A DNA stretch of 64,000 nucleotides from Chamaesiphon sp041738715 (GTDB lineage Bacteria > Cyanobacteriota > Cyanobacteriia > Cyanobacteriales > Chamaesiphonaceae), in NCBI GenBank assembly GCA_041738715.1, contig JBGSPI010000018.1, forward strand, positions 1 to 64,000. The letters run 5' to 3'. How positions within the stretch are numbered: the first letter of the stretch is position 1; each line of letters opens with the position of its first letter. The notes under the pieces are model-generated. The model searched no databases, was not told where the DNA came from, and worked only from the letters and a program-made list of their open reading frames with translations. A program made the position numbers and the translations under genes. This document shows, one piece after another, positions 35,624-44,290 of the stretch.

Positions 35624-36619
35624 CTACCGCTTGAGCTTTTGTTGAATTCTACTGAATATTTTCAACATTCTTAGTCGTAAAATTCGCTGACGATCCAGTT
35701 CTGGGATGTCAGAATTGCCCGGATTAATCCGATCAAAAAAATGATTAATTTCGGTTAAAATTACCTGAAGGCGCGATCTGATATTTGCAGTTCGATACTC
35801 GGCAACAAGAGATTCGGCATTATTTACTGGTGTGTGGGATTGAACCACCCTTAAAATACGTTCCACATCATAGGCAGTGCTAAATCCAGCAATTTTATAA
35901 CAGTTGAAGCCTGGATCTAAATAATCTGACAACCCATGATTGACACTAGAAAACACCTCACAGCCACAAGCGATCGCTTCTAAAGGTTGTAAACCAAATC
36001 CTTCGGTCACACCTTGAGTTGCCCAATACTCAGCCGAATCATATAAATAAACCCGAGATCGATTAAATAAATCAGCTAAACTATCCACAAACCCATCGAT
36101 AACTTCCACCCGACAATGGGGTTGGAGTGCGGGAATCAATTGATTCAATAGATAGTCAGAAGATTTACGCCGATGAACTAATACATCGATATTTCTGGCT
36201 AGTTGGCGATCGATAAACTCATCAGAAATCTGATTGGGTAAATAGTATAACAATGAGTGCGGCGATCTCTGCCCCCAATAGCCTAACGTATTGCGACTGA
36301 CACAAACGATCGGAATCTGCCCTGGCAACCGAAAGCCGTATTCGGCACTATGGGCATGATAAATTGTCGGATAGCCCTGAAGCCGAGCTACTAACTTGGG
36401 GACATCAAAACCCCAACTGACTACAAAAATTGTCTCTGGCGATGGTGGATTTTGTAAAATATCATCTAAAAAGAGTTTATCTGGCTCTCGTTGGCGATAG
36501 GTGACAATTTCAGCCGGACAAATTTGTTTAACTAGTTCGATCGTTTTTAGTTCAGCCCATAAACCCCCACAGTGGAATTTTTGGGTAGTTCCTGGCAAGA
36601 GAAATCGGAGTTTTCGCAT
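35624..36619 (-). CDS. Glycosyltransferase (GT4-like)
   Basis: The product is 331 aa. The N-terminal part has FLLPGTTQKFHCGGLWAELKTIELV and a donor-domain region with VTEGFGLQPLEAIACGCEVFSS, matching the EGFGLxxLEAxAxGxPV nucleotide-sugar binding motif of GT4 retaining glycosyltransferases. The middle is unusual for the family, with VSRNTLGYWGQRSP and LPNQISDEF. It would transfer a sugar from a nucleotide-activated donor, probably for cell envelope polysaccharide or lipids. Acceptor unknown. It lies between two terminated genes and has its own terminator. Confidence 0.82.
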   Translation of the reverse strand: MRKLRFLLPGTTQKFHCGGLWAELKTIELVKQICPAEIVTYRQREPDKLFLDDILQNPPSPETIFVVSWGFDVPKLVARLQGYPTIYHAHSAEYGFRLPGQIPIVCVSRNTLGYWGQRSPHSLLYYLPNQISDEFIDRQLARNIDVLVHRRKSSDYLLNQLIPALQPHCRVEVIDGFVDSLADLFNRSRVYLYDSAEYWATQGVTEGFGLQPLEAIACGCEVFSSVNHGLSDYLDPGFNCYKIAGFSTAYDVERILRVVQSHTPVNNAESLVAEYRTANIRSRLQVILTEINHFFDRINPGNSDIPELDRQRILRLRMLKIFSRIQQKLKR

Positions 36620-36759
36620 AAAATTGGGAGCCTAGTGGGGGTTTTCACCAAGCTCCAGAATAACGCCGATTTGTCCCCCTTGCTAGTGATGCAACTTAGA
36701 GAGTAGAGAGTCCAGCAGCGCCGCTGCATTCAACTTCCATAGGGTGGTACAACAACTCA

Positions 36760-37620
36760 CTACTCACTACTCCTTACTTTAGCTAGTGCAGCGGCTGGCG
36801 GCATTGTCACATGATGAGCCAATCCCACCGATTTTAGCAGCCAAATCACCCACCAAGTCATATCGATTTCCCACCACTGCCAACCAGCTTTGGCAACGTG
36901 GGGATAGGCATGATGGTTGTTATGCCAACCTTCGCCATAAGTAAAAATTGCCGCCCACCAGAGATTTCGCGAATTGTCTTCGACCTCAAAAGTCCGATAG
37001 CCCCAGAGATGGGTGACTGAATTAATAAACCAGGTACTGTGGGAGAGTAAAACAACTCTTAAAAATATGCCATAGATGACAAAAGACCATCCGCCCACAG
37101 CGTAGAGCAGTAATCCTAACGGAATTTGTAACAACAGAAAATAGCGATCGAGCCACCGATAAAAACCTTGTCGAGCTAAATCTGGCGCAAATTTTTGATA
37201 CTGCTCATAGTCAAAAAACTCTGGGTGCGGGTAAAAAATCCATAACATGTGACTCCACCAAAAGCCGCGCTTGGCGGAGTAGGGATCGAGATCGAGATCT
37301 TCGGTATGAGCATGATGAAGTCGATGTCCAGAAACCCAAAAAATCGGACCACCCTGAACAGCTAGTGCGCCGAGTACAGCGATCGAATATTCTAACCACC
37401 GTGGTACCTGAAAGCTACGATGACTGAGGAGCCGATGGTACCCCAGGCAAATGCCGACACTGCCGAATAACCAGTGGAGAAACAGCGTAACAGCCACAGC
37501 CGGCCAGGAAAAACACCACAGCGATAATATGGCGAGGGCATGAATTGCAATGAAGAAGATTCCAGCTAACCAGTTGAAGGGATATTGGTTCGGTGATGTT
37601 GGTAATGGTTGAACGGTCAT
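36760..37620 (-). CDS. desC: Acyl-lipid Delta9-type fatty acid desaturase
   Basis: The product is 286 aa with all three histidine boxes of acyl-lipid desaturases: HRLLSHRSF (HxxxxH), SGHRLHHAHTEDLD (HxxHH) and GEGWHNNHHAYPH (HxxHH). Four hydrophobic segments surround them. It introduces a double bond at C9 of membrane acyl chains, using ferredoxin as donor in cyanobacteria. Assignment to Delta9 (DesC) follows the HRLLSHRSF and GEGWHNNHHA versions of the boxes. Downstream of it lies the glycosyltransferase; upstream, 15 bases away, the radical SAM gene on the same strand. Confidence 0.9.
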   Translation of the reverse strand: MTVQPLPTSPNQYPFNWLAGIFFIAIHALAILSLWCFSWPAVAVTLFLHWLFGSVGICLGYHRLLSHRSFQVPRWLEYSIAVLGALAVQGGPIFWVSGHRLHHAHTEDLDLDPYSAKRGFWWSHMLWIFYPHPEFFDYEQYQKFAPDLARQGFYRWLDRYFLLLQIPLGLLLYAVGGWSFVIYGIFLRVVLLSHSTWFINSVTHLWGYRTFEVEDNSRNLWWAAIFTYGEGWHNNHHAYPHVAKAGWQWWEIDMTWWVIWLLKSVGLAHHVTMPPAAALAKVRSSE

Positions 37621-37635
37621 ACGATGAATATCTGA

Positions 37636-38454
37636 TTAGTTTTCTATATCTGATTTGAACAGGGGATAGCGAACCGTCAGGTTCAATTCACTTTCGAGGA
37701 GATCGGCAAATAACTCTAGTTCTTCAGGATTAACTCGGTTGAGTTGTCTGGTGGGATAAGCATAGGTGCTAGGCAAATCGTTCCCACGTGATGCCAATTG
37801 ATGGGTTAACGGTTGGGCACGGGTTGGAGTGTTGAGTTGGATTTCATCAGGGCGTAATATTCGCATCCGATTAAGATACTCAACTCGATCGAGATCGCTC
37901 CAGGTCTTGAGTACCATGGTTTGAATTGCCAGGTGTCCTGAATACTGTTCCCGGAATTGGCATAGACCCATCCACAGTTCTTGAAGATCGAGAGTTGGTA
38001 AGGGACGATTGACTCGCCGGAAGGAGTCCGCATCAATGGCATCTAGTTTGACAGCGACCCAATCGGCGATCTCTAATTCCTGGCGGACAGTGGGATCGGT
38101 TAATAAACTACCATTCGTCAAGACACCGATCGGTTTAGGGATAATTTCTGTTGCCATTGTCAAAATTTCACCTAAATTCAAGGCCAAAGTCGGCTCACCA
38201 CTACCACTGAGCGTCAGTGTATCAATGGGACAGGGGGGCAGGGAGGCTAGTTCTTGACGAATTTGCTCGGTGGGCACGAAAATTTGACGATCGCCGCTGG
38301 GAACCTGAATTACACCTAACTGACAATAAACACAGTTAAAGGAGCAAGTAGACACCGAACCAATCGGATCGATTCCGAGCGATCGACCAAACCGCCAGGA
38401 ATCGACTGGGCCATAGATGGCAGTTGTAGTGGTGGGATTAGCGATTGTCGGCAT
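37636..38454 (-). CDS. Radical SAM protein
   Basis: The product is 272 aa from ATG 38454; an upstream start at 38520 would overlap hemN by 38 bases. The cluster motif is CSFNCVYCQ (CxxxCxxC). Then come SGSGEPTLALNLGEIL, a SAM-binding glycine-rich turn, TNGSLLTDPTVRQEL and WVAVKLDAIDADSF. This is a general radical SAM pattern similar to small proteins annotated as radical SAM domain or wybutosine-like; the substrate is not evident. It follows hemN on the same strand and is probably in one transcript with it and with desC. Confidence 0.82.
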   Translation of the reverse strand: MPTIANPTTTTAIYGPVDSWRFGRSLGIDPIGSVSTCSFNCVYCQLGVIQVPSGDRQIFVPTEQIRQELASLPPCPIDTLTLSGSGEPTLALNLGEILTMATEIIPKPIGVLTNGSLLTDPTVRQELEIADWVAVKLDAIDADSFRRVNRPLPTLDLQELWMGLCQFREQYSGHLAIQTMVLKTWSDLDRVEYLNRMRILRPDEIQLNTPTRAQPLTHQLASRGNDLPSTYAYPTRQLNRVNPEELELFADLLESELNLTVRYPLFKSDIEN

Positions 38455-38482
38455 GAGGGAAAAGGGTGAAGAGAGCGAAAGC

Positions 38483-39880
38483 TTAAATTGCTTTGGAAAA
38501 AGTTTCCTGAACACGATCAATTAAATAGGCATCAAACACCGCTGCAATATTCCGAATTAACAGTCGTCCGCTCGGTGTGACTTCAATACCGTCACCCCAC
38601 CGTTTGAGTAAACCATCAGCTTCTAAGGCATCCAACTTGGGTAGTGCTGACGCAAAATAGTCATTGAAATCAAGATCGAAGCCGAGATGGTATTTTGCTT
38701 CTAAATCCTGAACGGAGAGTTGGAATTGACACATTAATTCCATAATTACTGTCCGACGAATCAGATCGTCTTGAGTTAGTCTCACCCCACGTTCGATCGG
38801 TAATTCTTGAGCATCAATCGAGCGATAAAAGTCTTTCAAACCTTTATGATTTTGAATATAGACATCCTGCAACATACTAATCGATGTCATCCCAAAGCCT
38901 AATAAATCGGATTCCGGTTTAGTAGTATAGCCCTGAAAATTGCGATGGAGTTGTCCGGCTGCTTGAGCAATTGCCAGTTCATCATTGGGTTTGGCAAAGT
39001 GATCCATGCCGATAAATACATAGCCATTTGTGGTTAGTTGCCCAATTGTCTGCTGGAGAATTTTCAGTTTGGTAGCAGTACTGGGCATAGCTGCTTCCGG
39101 CATCCGCTTTTGGACTGGTTTAAGCCAAGGGATATAGGCGAAGTTAAATACAGCAATGCGATCGGGATTTAGTTGTAATGTTTTTTCGACAGTTTCCCGA
39201 AAGGTATCCAGAGTTTGAAACGGTAAACCGTAAATTAAATCCACATTTACACTTTCAAATCCAGCTTCCCGAATCCAGTTCATCACGTCAAATAACATTG
39301 CTTCGGGCTGAACCCGATTGACAGCTTCCTGCACTTGAGGGTTAAAATCCTGAATCCCAAAGCTAATTCGATTAAAGCCTAATTGTCGCAGAAATAGAAT
39401 ATATTCTCGATCGATATAAGTCGGATTGATTTCGATCGAGACTTCGGCTCCATCAGCTAGGGAAAAATGTTGGTTTAGCTGGTTCCAAAGGAATTCTACC
39501 TGACTTTTGGAGAGATAATTAGGTGTACCGCCACCCCAGTGTAATTGCTGTACCTGGCGATCGGTACTAACTAAATTAGCTACCTGATTGATGTGACGAG
39601 CAAGATAACCTAAGTAGGGTTCAGCAACTTCCTTCCGCTGGGTAATGACTGTATTGCAACCGCAGAAATAGCAAGGGGTTTCACAAAAGGGAATATGACA
39701 GTAAAGGGATAGGGGTGTTTTTTTGTGATTCCCAGCCGCGATCGCCGATCGAAATCCATCTAGATCGAATTCAGTGGTTAATTCTGTTGCTGGTGGATAA
39801 CTGGTATAACGGGGTATTGGTTGATTATATTTATTGATTAATGCCGGATCGAATTGAACTGTTTGTGCTGTATGCTTCAT
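38483..39880 (-). CDS. hemN: Oxygen-independent coproporphyrinogen III oxidase HemN
   Basis: The product is 465 aa, the standard HemN length. It has YCHIPFCETPCYFCGCNTV with the CxxxCxxC cluster motif plus the next Cys, GGGTPNYLSKSQ, NPDRIAVFNFAYIPWLKPVQKRMPE and GFGMTSISML. The enzyme decarboxylates coproporphyrinogen III to protoporphyrinogen IX in haem and chlorophyll synthesis when oxygen is scarce, using two SAM. Cyanobacteria usually keep this beside the oxygen-dependent HemF. The YFC motif and the C-terminal winged-helix-like part distinguish it from HemW-type proteins. No FNR-like site is obvious upstream. Confidence 0.95.
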   Translation of the reverse strand: MKHTAQTVQFDPALINKYNQPIPRYTSYPPATELTTEFDLDGFRSAIAAGNHKKTPLSLYCHIPFCETPCYFCGCNTVITQRKEVAEPYLGYLARHINQVANLVSTDRQVQQLHWGGGTPNYLSKSQVEFLWNQLNQHFSLADGAEVSIEINPTYIDREYILFLRQLGFNRISFGIQDFNPQVQEAVNRVQPEAMLFDVMNWIREAGFESVNVDLIYGLPFQTLDTFRETVEKTLQLNPDRIAVFNFAYIPWLKPVQKRMPEAAMPSTATKLKILQQTIGQLTTNGYVFIGMDHFAKPNDELAIAQAAGQLHRNFQGYTTKPESDLLGFGMTSISMLQDVYIQNHKGLKDFYRSIDAQELPIERGVRLTQDDLIRRTVIMELMCQFQLSVQDLEAKYHLGFDLDFNDYFASALPKLDALEADGLLKRWGDGIEVTPSGRLLIRNIAAVFDAYLIDRVQETFSKAI

Positions 39881-39991
39881 AAATTATTTGTGGCTGGTGA
39901 TATATTCGATATTGATCGGCATTATTTTATTATTTATCTATCAGAAAATAGTTTATTAATTATTTTCATCCAAACTAATTCTGGCAAATTT

Positions 39992-40228
39992 CTAATAAAT
40001 CGCTTCTAAAGATTTCATATTATTCATGGCGAGGAAGCATAACTGGACTAGATGCCAGACGATTGCAAGCACAAAAGGTAATTTTTGGCACCATTTAATT
40101 ACCAATAAATCCTGCTTGTCTTCAATCTCTGACAATTTCTGATTGGCGATTGCACACCGCTCCAAACGTTTGCAGATTGCAGAATATGCGTTGTTTTTTT
40201 GATTAAAATCTATCGACAAATGAGTCAT
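39992..40228 (-). CDS. Small hypothetical protein (78 aa)
   Basis: A frame from ATG 40228 with AAGGA about 11 bases upstream encodes 78 aa. The N-terminal half is polar with Cys residues (AICKRLERCAIANQK). The C-terminal half contains a hydrophobic stretch FVLAIVWHLVQLCFLAM that could be one membrane helix. I recognise no family. It lies upstream of hemN on the same strand, 111 bases apart, and may be an unrelated small gene. Codon pattern looks plausible but the call is tentative. Confidence 0.4.
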   Translation of the reverse strand: MTHLSIDFNQKNNAYSAICKRLERCAIANQKLSEIEDKQDLLVIKWCQKLPFVLAIVWHLVQLCFLAMNNMKSLEAIY

Positions 40229-40598
40229 AGTATTATGTCCTTAAATTTTCATTTGGCACCTAATAGAGCGCAAATCGATCGATTCTGGAAGTCAATAGTA
40301 ATACTTATCGCTCTGGTGTCTTAATCTCCTTGCCGCGTATTACTAGCTCAGATCTAGCAGTTGAATCGACAGTACTATTGACTATGTAAAAAAAAGTGCA
40401 TGAACAACATCTTTTCCTAACTTATCGATTTTCACAAGTCAGTTACCAGATGGATAGTATAGTTACTCTTAGTAAAAGATTATCAGTGGTGCTCGGTTTG
40501 AGCCATTTATAAAGAAAATTTGTAGATTAACTCAATCGCCAGCTAAAAGGGGCGGATCTGAACTAGATCCGCCCCTTGGATATTGAACACCATTCGCT
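40229..40598. other. AT-rich spacer with terminator
   Basis: No gene is seen in these 370 bases. The left half should hold the promoter of the 78-aa gene. The right part carries the terminator of the following secreted-protein gene at 40547-40577. Between them I see only AT-rich sequence and a few CGATCG motifs. Confidence 0.5.
40543..40577 (-). terminator. Intrinsic terminator of the 94-aa Arg-rich gene
   Basis: AAGGGGCGGATC at 40547-40558 pairs perfectly with GATCCGCCCCTT at 40566-40577 around a 7-base loop. On the minus strand the stem is followed by TTTT. It lies 21 bases after the stop of the gene ending at 40599. Confidence 0.9.
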
Positions 40599-40919
40599 CT
40601 AACGATAGTAACGGTCGTGACGATCATCGCGAGACCAGCGACCCTCTGAATGTCGGTAGCGACGGCGTTTTGCCTCCCACCGAGCGCGAGCTTCCTGTTC
40701 TCGCTCCCAAGCTAGACGACGACGGATGTCTTCCCGGCTTGGGTAGTATACTGGTTCACGTCGAATTTGAGGCCCAATCTTGATAACGAGTTGAGCTTGT
40801 AAATTTCCTGCTGGTTGTAGGAGGTTGGTTTGATTACCAGTTGCTGCAACTGCCTGTCCTGCTGGAACAAGTGTAAAGGCAGTCAGTAAACCGATAGCTA
40901 GTGAAGTAAATTTTGACAT
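40599..40919 (-). CDS. Secreted Arg-rich protein, paralogue of the gene at 41193
   Basis: The product is 106 aa from ATG 40919, chosen because the signal peptide MSKFTSLAIGLLTAFTLVPA begins there; a start at 40955 would add 12 polar residues. After the signal sequence (cleavage probably after AVA) comes a short linker and a very basic C-terminus: REDIRRRLAWEREQEARARW, then EAKRRRYRHSEGRWSRDDRH. The same REREARARWEAK block occurs in the neighbour at 41193, so they are paralogues. The function is unknown; such exported basic proteins may bind acidic polysaccharide or envelope surfaces. Confidence 0.7.
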   Translation of the reverse strand: MSKFTSLAIGLLTAFTLVPAGQAVAATGNQTNLLQPAGNLQAQLVIKIGPQIRREPVYYPSREDIRRRLAWEREQEARARWEAKRRRYRHSEGRWSRDDRHDRYYR

Positions 40920-41105
40920 ATGCAACTCATCCTGATCGCGACAACACAAAATCAAGTATTAATATAGCAAGCGAGAGTATCTGCCAAATAAGTAGATTAA
41001 AGCGGACTAGCTGGAGTATATCCTACTGCTGATCGATTCAGTCTCAATCAAAGGTCACGTTTATTCTCGATCGATTTCTATCGGAAGTCATTATTCATTC
41101 GATCA

Positions 41106-41131
41106 AAAACCATGACTATAGTCATGGTTTT
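41106..41131. terminator. Perfect 26-bp palindrome in spacer
   Basis: AAAACCATGACTA pairs with its complement to form a 13-bp stem with no loop bases. It lies between the two Arg-rich genes, beyond the terminator of the second one. With T-runs on both sides it could be a weak bidirectional terminator or a regulatory cruciform; no gene ends next to it on the plus strand. Confidence 0.5.
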
Positions 41132-41141
41132 GCGTTGCCAT

Positions 41142-41174
41142 AAAAAAAAGGGAAGATTGACTTCAATCTTCCCT
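41142..41174 (-). terminator. Intrinsic terminator of the 131-aa Arg-rich gene
   Basis: GGGAAGATTGA at 41150-41160 pairs perfectly with TCAATCTTCCC at 41163-41173 around a 2-base CT loop. On the minus strand it is followed by eight T. It lies 18 bases past the stop of the gene ending at 41193. Confidence 0.92.
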
Positions 41175-41192
41175 CTGTCGCACTTCGATTTC

Positions 41193-41588
41193 TTAACGTT
41201 GATAAGCCCGGTAAGGAGATGGATATCCTGGACGACGATATTTTGCTTCCCAACGAGCACGAGCTTCACGTTCCCGTGCTATTTCAATTTGGCGATGACG
41301 TGCGGCTGCCCGACGATAATCAGATTCGCTTTCCCAGCGATATTTTGGGCGGAAATTTGAGAAAGCTTGAGGGCGATATTCAGGGCGATATTCAGGGCGA
41401 TATCCAGGACGATTTTGAGAACCAACAGTGACAACAATTTGAGGTTGAGAACCACCAATTGTTACTGTTTTTTGGATATTTGGTGCAGGATAATTGTTCT
41501 GATTTTTGAACAATGGAGAGGCTTCAACTGATGGGCTGATCGCAATTAGGGAGAGCAACCCGATCGCTAGTGAGGTAAGTTTTAACAT
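41193..41588 (-). CDS. Secreted Arg-rich protein with YRPE repeats
   Basis: The product is 131 aa. A signal peptide (MLKLTSLAIGLLSLIAISPS, likely cleaved after VEA) is followed by a Thr/Val/Gly region (TVTIGGSQPQIVVTVGSQNR). Then come three tandem YRPE(Y)-type units (PGYRPEYRPEYRPQ), with the DNA unit GATATCGCCCTGAATATCGCC-like, and a basic coiled segment AREREARARWEAKYRRPGY shared with the gene at 40599. Short in-frame repeats suggest recent expansion. No known family. Both genes share signal peptide start MxKxTSLAIGLL and arrangement, so duplication is likely. Confidence 0.75.
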   Translation of the reverse strand: MLKLTSLAIGLLSLIAISPSVEASPLFKNQNNYPAPNIQKTVTIGGSQPQIVVTVGSQNRPGYRPEYRPEYRPQAFSNFRPKYRWESESDYRRAAARHRQIEIAREREARARWEAKYRRPGYPSPYRAYQR

Positions 41589-41726
41589 TTGTAATTACTA
41601 GTAAATAATTGGCTTTCTAGTAAAGTATGTTTTCCATCTCTATCTGTTCCCCTGATTTCGATTAATTGCAATTAATCTATCTCAAGTCACGTGTTAATCA
41701 TTGGCAATCTATGACTTTAGTAACGG

Positions 41727-42320
41727 TTAGATTAAGGCATAATTGCTGATGTATTGATGAAGATGATCGATCGCGCGATCGAGATACATATCTGTACCGT
41801 ACAATTTACTGAGCATAATTGCCCCTTCGAGCGTGCTAATGATGACAATCGAAATTTCTTTAGGATTGGCAGTTGTCGAGATTTCTCCCTGCCGGATGCC
41901 GAGTTCGATCATACTTTCAAGCAGTGCGAAAATTTCATTTACTGCTTGTTGGGTGCGACGACGTAAGGGAGCATGGGTATCATCGCTTTCGATTGCCGTA
42001 TTGAGAATCGGACAACCACCAACAATTGTTGGACTTTGAGTAAAACCTTTAAAACTATCAATGAAGCCATGTAACCGATCGATTGCATGGCTATTATTTA
42101 CGATATCAACTAACACTTTTTGTTTGAGCAGATCGAATGTTAAATCGAAAGCTGCTAAAGCTATTTCATCCTTACTTTTAAAGTGATTATAAATCCCGCC
42201 CTTTTGTAGCCCCGTCAACTTCATAATATCGTTGATTGACGTGCCTGCATAACCATTTTGGTTGAAAAGAATGGCTGCTTTTTCGATAATATTTTGTTTA
42301 GTACGCTCTGATTTAGACAC
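41727..42320 (-). CDS. TetR-family transcriptional regulator
   Basis: The product is 197 aa. The N-terminal helix-turn-helix is typical of TetR: RTKQNIIEKAAILFNQNGYAGTSINDIMKLTGLQKGGIYNHFKSKDEIALAAFD. The C-terminal ligand domain carries GGCPILNTAIESDD, a motif common in a large TetR subgroup that often represses its own gene or a neighbouring enzyme or transporter. No adjacent target gene is obvious; the flank upstream is a 609-base gap. The ligand is unknown. Confidence 0.9.
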   Translation of the reverse strand: MSKSERTKQNIIEKAAILFNQNGYAGTSINDIMKLTGLQKGGIYNHFKSKDEIALAAFDLTFDLLKQKVLVDIVNNSHAIDRLHGFIDSFKGFTQSPTIVGGCPILNTAIESDDTHAPLRRRTQQAVNEIFALLESMIELGIRQGEISTTANPKEISIVIISTLEGAIMLSKLYGTDMYLDRAIDHLHQYISNYALI

Positions 42321-42929
42321 TGATTCACCGACATTCCAAAGGCACTTGGATTATCCTAATACGGGCTACTCAGTCTGTCAATCCAAGATCGATAGATCAA
42401 ATGTGATCGAAAAGTTATGTTACAACTGGTTTGAATAGGTATAGATTGGCAATTTTTTGCCAAATCCTTTGGTGCAGTCTACCGAAGGTAATCGTTGACA
42501 GCAGTGATGTTGAGGTCGCTATCTAGGTCTATTAGGTTGACCCACAGATGTTTACTGGCGAGTTTTTGATTAGCCGCGATCGGAATTACCGTATTATTAA
42601 TCCCATCCACCATCAAAGTGGCAATGAGCCGATCGCTCTTAAAAAAATGATATCTACAAGTGTCAACAAGGAAATTGTAATATAGGGGTAATAACTTTTA
42701 TTCAGCATAATGATAAGTTGGTAGATAGCAATTTTGTTGCCGTAACACTAACTGTTGTTCGCCAATTTTTGGTGGTTATTGATACCGTTAACTACTAAAA
42801 GGTTCGGCAGCAAGATACTCTTTTTTGTTCTGCGGTTAATTTCATCACCTTAGAAGTATTTAGGATCGAAATGACTCGATCCGAGTAGTCGGGATCTTGA
42901 ATGTCAAATTTTAGCTAATTATTTAAGGA
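42321..42929. other. 609-base spacer, possible gene remnant
   Basis: No certain gene lies here. A short frame with coherent amino-acid pattern is described separately at 42479-42613. The segment 42660-42900 is AT-rich without clear motifs and precedes the 3' end of aroA. The part next to 42320 should contain the TetR promoter and its operator, but I could not identify a palindrome with confidence. Confidence 0.4.
42479..42613 (-). CDS. Possible short or remnant ORF (44 aa)
   Basis: The minus frame from ATG 42613 to TAG 42479 encodes MVDGINNTVIPIAANQKLAS and then KHLWVNLIDLDSDLNITAVNDYLR. The frame is open upstream to a stop near 42700 and reads HFFKSDRLIATL before the ATG, so the true start could be a little further up. 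The pattern looks like a piece of a real protein, but I recognise no family. It may be a degraded gene tail or a genuine small gene. No ribosome binding site supports it. Confidence 0.25.
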   Translation of the reverse strand: MVDGINNTVIPIAANQKLASKHLWVNLIDLDSDLNITAVNDYLR

Positions 42930-44273
42930 TTAGTTCGATTGGATAATACTGCGGAGACAATCAAAGAAAGTTGGATAGGAAATCGATGCAGCTTCTGCCC
43001 GATCAATTGTAGTTTGTCCCCGCGCCATGATTGCCGCGATCGCCAGACTCATGGCAATTCGATGATCGGTATAACTATCTAACTCAGCGCCGATTAACGA
43101 TCCCCCGCCCGTAATCTCCAATCCATCGGGCAACTCGCTAACTTTGGCACCCATCTTGGTTAATTCAGTCGCCATTACCTGAATTCGATCGCTTTCTTTG
43201 ACCCGCAACTCTTGGGCATCTCTAATTACCGTCGTCCCTTCCGCAAAGATCGCCGCTACTGCCAAAATTGGGATCTCATCAATTAAACGCGGGATCAAAT
43301 CCCCGCCGATCTCACAAGCTGTTAACTTACCATGTTTCACCCGTAAATCTGCTACCGGTTCCCCCGCAACCTCACGCTGATTTTCCAGGGTAATATCAGC
43401 CCCCATCAATTCTAATGCCACCAAAATCCCCGTCCGCGTCGGATTGATCCCCACATTCTCAATTAATAACTCCGATCCTGGGATAATTGCCGCTGCAACT
43501 AGCCAAAATGCCGCTGAACTGATATCTCCAGGGACAATCACCTGTTGTCCCCGGAGATTGGGATAACCAGTCACCGTTGCACTGTTAGTTTCTGGATCCA
43601 CATCTATTTGCGCCCCAAACGCCCGCAACATCCGTTCGGAGTGATCTCGCGATTGGGCTGGTTCGGTGACTGTCGTGCGCCCATAAGCCATCAATCCTGC
43701 AAGTAAAATGGCTGACTTTACCTGCGCCGAAGCGATCGGTGAATGATAGTGGATGGGTTGGAGTGCTTGTCCACGGACAGCGAGTGGAGCGAGAGAATTA
43801 CCCTTGCGTCCCCAAATTTGCGCCCCCATTTCCGTCAGCGGTTGGACGACGCGGGACATCGGCCGCGATCGCAATGAGCCATCCCCAGTTACCGTAAAAA
43901 ACCTGTCGGGATGGGAGGCTAAAACTCCTAACATTAACCGCATCGTCGTCCCAGAGTTACCAGCATCGAGGACATTTACCGGCTCCTGAAGCTGCCCTAA
44001 GCCTATTCCCTGCACCGTGACTAGCTCAGTATTTAACTCAGAAATCTGTGCCCCCATTGCCATAAAACAAGCCGCCGTACTGCGGGGATCTTCACCCAAC
44101 AATAATCCGCGAATTGTCGTTTCTCCCTCTGCCAAGGCTCCCAGCATCAGTGCCCGATGGGAAATTGACTTATCCCCAGGAATCTGCAACGTACCCTGAA
44201 GGGATACGCCGGAGGCAGGAGGATTGATGGTTAAGCTTTGATGGCGATCTCCGAGAGTTTTGAGGCTAATCAC
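42930..44273 (-). CDS. aroA: 3-phosphoshikimate 1-carboxyvinyltransferase (EPSP synthase), class II-like
   Basis: The product is 447 aa. EPSP synthase blocks are clear: LQIPGDKSISHRALMLGALAEG, LDAGNSGTTMRLMLGVLAS, GDGSLRSRPMSRVVQPLTEMGA and DRIQVMATELTKMGA. Class II diagnostic motifs are present: GDKS, RDHSE (R-x-H-x-E), SAQVK and NPTR. The enzyme makes EPSP from shikimate 3-phosphate and PEP in the shikimate pathway. Class II enzymes are known to tolerate glyphosate, so this one may too, but that is family knowledge. It follows the RodZ-like gene on the same strand by 17 bases. Confidence 0.95.
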   Translation of the reverse strand: MISLKTLGDRHQSLTINPPASGVSLQGTLQIPGDKSISHRALMLGALAEGETTIRGLLLGEDPRSTAACFMAMGAQISELNTELVTVQGIGLGQLQEPVNVLDAGNSGTTMRLMLGVLASHPDRFFTVTGDGSLRSRPMSRVVQPLTEMGAQIWGRKGNSLAPLAVRGQALQPIHYHSPIASAQVKSAILLAGLMAYGRTTVTEPAQSRDHSERMLRAFGAQIDVDPETNSATVTGYPNLRGQQVIVPGDISSAAFWLVAAAIIPGSELLIENVGINPTRTGILVALELMGADITLENQREVAGEPVADLRVKHGKLTACEIGGDLIPRLIDEIPILAVAAIFAEGTTVIRDAQELRVKESDRIQVMATELTKMGAKVSELPDGLEITGGGSLIGAELDSYTDHRIAMSLAIAAIMARGQTTIDRAEAASISYPTFFDCLRSIIQSN

Positions 44274-44290
44274 GATGAATCAACTGGGGG

